Assembly: GCF_014297365.1 (NCBI RefSeq)
Contig: NZ_JACOQD010000001.1
Span: 496,001-560,000, forward strand
Direction of reading: 5' to 3'
Source of the DNA: Winogradskyella echinorum
GTDB lineage: Bacteria > Bacteroidota > Bacteroidia > Flavobacteriales > Flavobacteriaceae
Length of the DNA stretch: 64,000 nucleotides
Of the stretch, positions 62,367 through 64,000 are shown one piece after another. The position numbers and the translations under genes were made by a program. How positions within the stretch are numbered: position 1 is the first letter of the stretch; each line of letters begins with the position of its first letter. The notes beneath the pieces are model-generated. The model saw nothing but the letters and a program-made list of their open reading frames with translations. It ran no database searches and was not told where the DNA came from.

Positions 62367-64000
62367 TTAATCTAAAAGTTTGAATGAATTTTCGAAAGGA
62401 ACATCTGAATTTGTACCGATAGCGACTTGAAATTCACCCGGTTCTGCAACAAATTCTAAACTAGAGTTATAAAATTTTAAATCTTCAACGGAAATATTAA
62501 ATGTTACCGTTTCTGTTTCACCCTTTTTTATAAATATTTTCTTAAAACCTTTAAGTTCCTTTACTGGTCTTGTCACTGTGCCAACCATATCTCTAATGTA
62601 AAGCTGAGCAACTTCTTTTCCATCGTAGTCACCAGTGTTTGTTATATCAACAGAGACAGTAACTATGTCGTTTTGAGACATCGACGTTTTATCAATTTTA
62701 AGCTTACTATATTCAAAAGTGGTGTAGCTTAATCCAAAACCAAATGGATATAATGGTTCGTTACGAACATCTAAATAATTGGTTTTAAATTTCTCAAATT
62801 TACCTTCCGAATTGCTTAGTGGACGACCTGTGTTTTTATGATTGTAGAATAACGGTACCTGACCAACATTTCTTGGAAATGTTGCTGTTAACTTACCAGA
62901 TGGGTTTACATCTCCAAACAACACATCTGAAATGGATAAACCAGCTTCGCTACCAGGAAACCAAACATTAAGAATTGCCGGAACAGTTTCACTCTCTTCA
63001 ACTAACGTTAAAGGTCTACCAGTAAACAGTACTAAAACAACCGGTTTTCCTGTTTTTAATAATGCTTGCAACAAATCTTTTTGAACTTGTGGTATGCCAA
63101 TATCTGTTCGACTACTACTTTCACCGCTAAACTCTGCCGATTCACCAATAGTAGCTACAATAACATCAGATTTTTTAGCAACTGATAATGCTTCATTTAG
63201 CATTTGTTGATCTGTTCTTCCATCTCGAGGAATGGTTTTACCAAACATTGTAGAACGCTGTTCTAATTCTAAATCGTAATCGATATTACTACCTTTTGCA
63301 TACAATAAATTAACATCCTTGCCAACAGTTTGCTGTAAACCATCCCACACCGAAATACAACTTTCGTGATCAGTAGACACTGACCAGGTACCTGCCATAT
63401 TGTTACTAGCTTTTGCTAAGGGGCCAATTACTGCAATGGTGCCAGATTTTTTAAGTGGCAAAATCTGATTATCATTTTTTAGTAATACTGATGATTCTGC
63501 ACCCACAATACGTGCATAATCACGATTTTCCTTCGTGTAAGTATCATTTTTAGCACGTTCTTCACTACAATATTTGTATGGATCGTCAAATAAACCCAAT
63601 TGATATTTTGCTGTTAATACACGTGCTACCGCCTTATCTATATCATCCATTGAAACCCTACCTTGGTCTAAGGCACCTTTAAGATCTTTGATATAAGATG
63701 CATTTATATTAGCAGCATCACCAGCCATATCCATATCTAATCCTGCTTTTAAAGCTAAAGATGTTACATCGAATTCGTCACCCATACCATGCGCACGCAT
63801 TTCGTATATTCCAGTGTAATCAGATACTACAAATCCATCAAATCCCCAATCATCGCGCAACAAATCGGTTAATAACCATTTGTTACCTGTTGCAGGAATT
63901 CCATCTATTTCATTAAACGATGCCATTACCGAACCTACACCTTCTTCTACAGCAGCTTTATAAGGTGGTAAATATTCGTTATACATTCTAATCCGACTCA
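62367..64000 (-). CDS. Glycoside hydrolase family 3 enzyme (5' end outside window)
   Basis: The frame is open at the right window edge, and the visible part is the last 540 codons or so. It starts within the (beta/alpha)8 domain, at a segment ending MYNEYLPPYKAAVEEGVGSVM. The nucleophile is the Asp in GFDGFVVSDYTGI. The alpha/beta-sandwich domain and a C-terminal FnIII-like domain (KLKIDKTSMSQNDIVTVSVDI) follow, as in BglX-type beta-glucosidases or beta-xylosidases. It ends 12 bp before GH2. Met at 63986 is internal, not the start. Confidence 0.9.
   Translation of the reverse strand, partial: SRIRMYNEYLPPYKAAVEEGVGSVMASFNEIDGIPATGNKWLLTDLLRDDWGFDGFVVSDYTGIYEMRAHGMGDEFDVTSLALKAGLDMDMAGDAANINASYIKDLKGALDQGRVSMDDIDKAVARVLTAKYQLGLFDDPYKYCSEERAKNDTYTKENRDYARIVGAESSVLLKNDNQILPLKKSGTIAVIGPLAKASNNMAGTWSVSTDHESCISVWDGLQQTVGKDVNLLYAKGSNIDYDLELEQRSTMFGKTIPRDGRTDQQMLNEALSVAKKSDVIVATIGESAEFSGESSSRTDIGIPQVQKDLLQALLKTGKPVVLVLFTGRPLTLVEESETVPAILNVWFPGSEAGLSISDVLFGDVNPSGKLTATFPRNVGQVPLFYNHKNTGRPLSNSEGKFEKFKTNYLDVRNEPLYPFGFGLSYTTFEYSKLKIDKTSMSQNDIVTVSVDITNTGDYDGKEVAQLYIRDMVGTVTRPVKELKGFKKIFIKKGETETVTFNISVEDLKFYNSSLEFVAEPGEFQVAIGTNSDVPFENSFKLLD

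Overview
The window is chromosomal DNA from a member of the Flavobacteriaceae (Bacteroidota). The evidence is an AT-rich base composition, promoters of the Bacteroidota type (TTTG, 19 bp, TAnnTTTG), a C-terminal type IX secretion sorting domain, long flavobacterial FtsZ and FtsI forms, a mevalonate-type isoprenoid gene pair and a polysaccharide utilisation cluster. A marine or alga-associated relative of Winogradskyella, Olleya, Lacinutrix or Formosa is a reasonable guess, but no rRNA is present to fix the genus.

Layout. 1-741 is the tail of a secreted T9SS protein. 1323-3724 is a compact cassette of a 53-residue leader-like peptide, an HPr-kinase-like protein and a nucleotidyltransferase-fold protein. 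It looks like an uncharacterised peptide-modification (RiPP-like) system and is the most interesting item here. 3818-7024 holds a small beta-barrel protein, a UDP-glucuronate decarboxylase, an MtfA-type metallopeptidase, tRNA-Arg and a YqeY protein. 7188-23028 is a complete-looking division and cell-wall (dcw) operon on the minus strand, in order of transcription mraZ, rsmH, ftsL, ftsI, murE, mraY, murD, ftsW, murG, murC, ftsQ, ftsA, ftsZ. It has an MraZ-type operator of three 10-bp-phased repeats in front and a strong terminator behind. murF and ddl are absent from it.

23443-38777 is general housekeeping: a hydrolase, EngB, a lone peptide-transporter permease, a tail-specific protease with a tandemly duplicated leader, SurE, LpxB, an NlpC/P60 lipoprotein, ComEC, a thioredoxin-like protein, and a POT peptide transporter paired with dipeptidyl peptidase IV. 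39021-41670 is a mevalonate-pathway pair (HMG-CoA reductase and a GYDIA-type GHMP kinase) with a GIY-YIG nuclease gene between them. That nuclease gene is bracketed by an exact 19-bp inverted repeat. 41771-49538 covers PpiD, a CNNM/CorC-type protein and an envelope operon (coaX, outer-membrane protein, TPR protein, lptC, small membrane proteins). tRNA-Phe and a solitary lipoprotein gene follow, separated by two near-identical hairpins.

51114-64000 is a minus-strand polysaccharide utilisation cluster: GH3 (cut by the window end), GH2, esterase-like hydrolase, sulfatase, GH43 with discoidin and FN3-like domains, a DUF4886 SGNH-like lipoprotein, an endonuclease/exonuclease/phosphatase-family protein and a sugar:proton symporter. 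The sulfatase points to a sulfated, probably algal, polysaccharide. The exact substrate cannot be read from this part, and no SusC/SusD pair lies in the window. Short dispersed palindromes occur around murD, between ftsA and ftsZ, and around the nuclease gene. No CRISPR array, insertion sequence, prophage or rRNA was seen.
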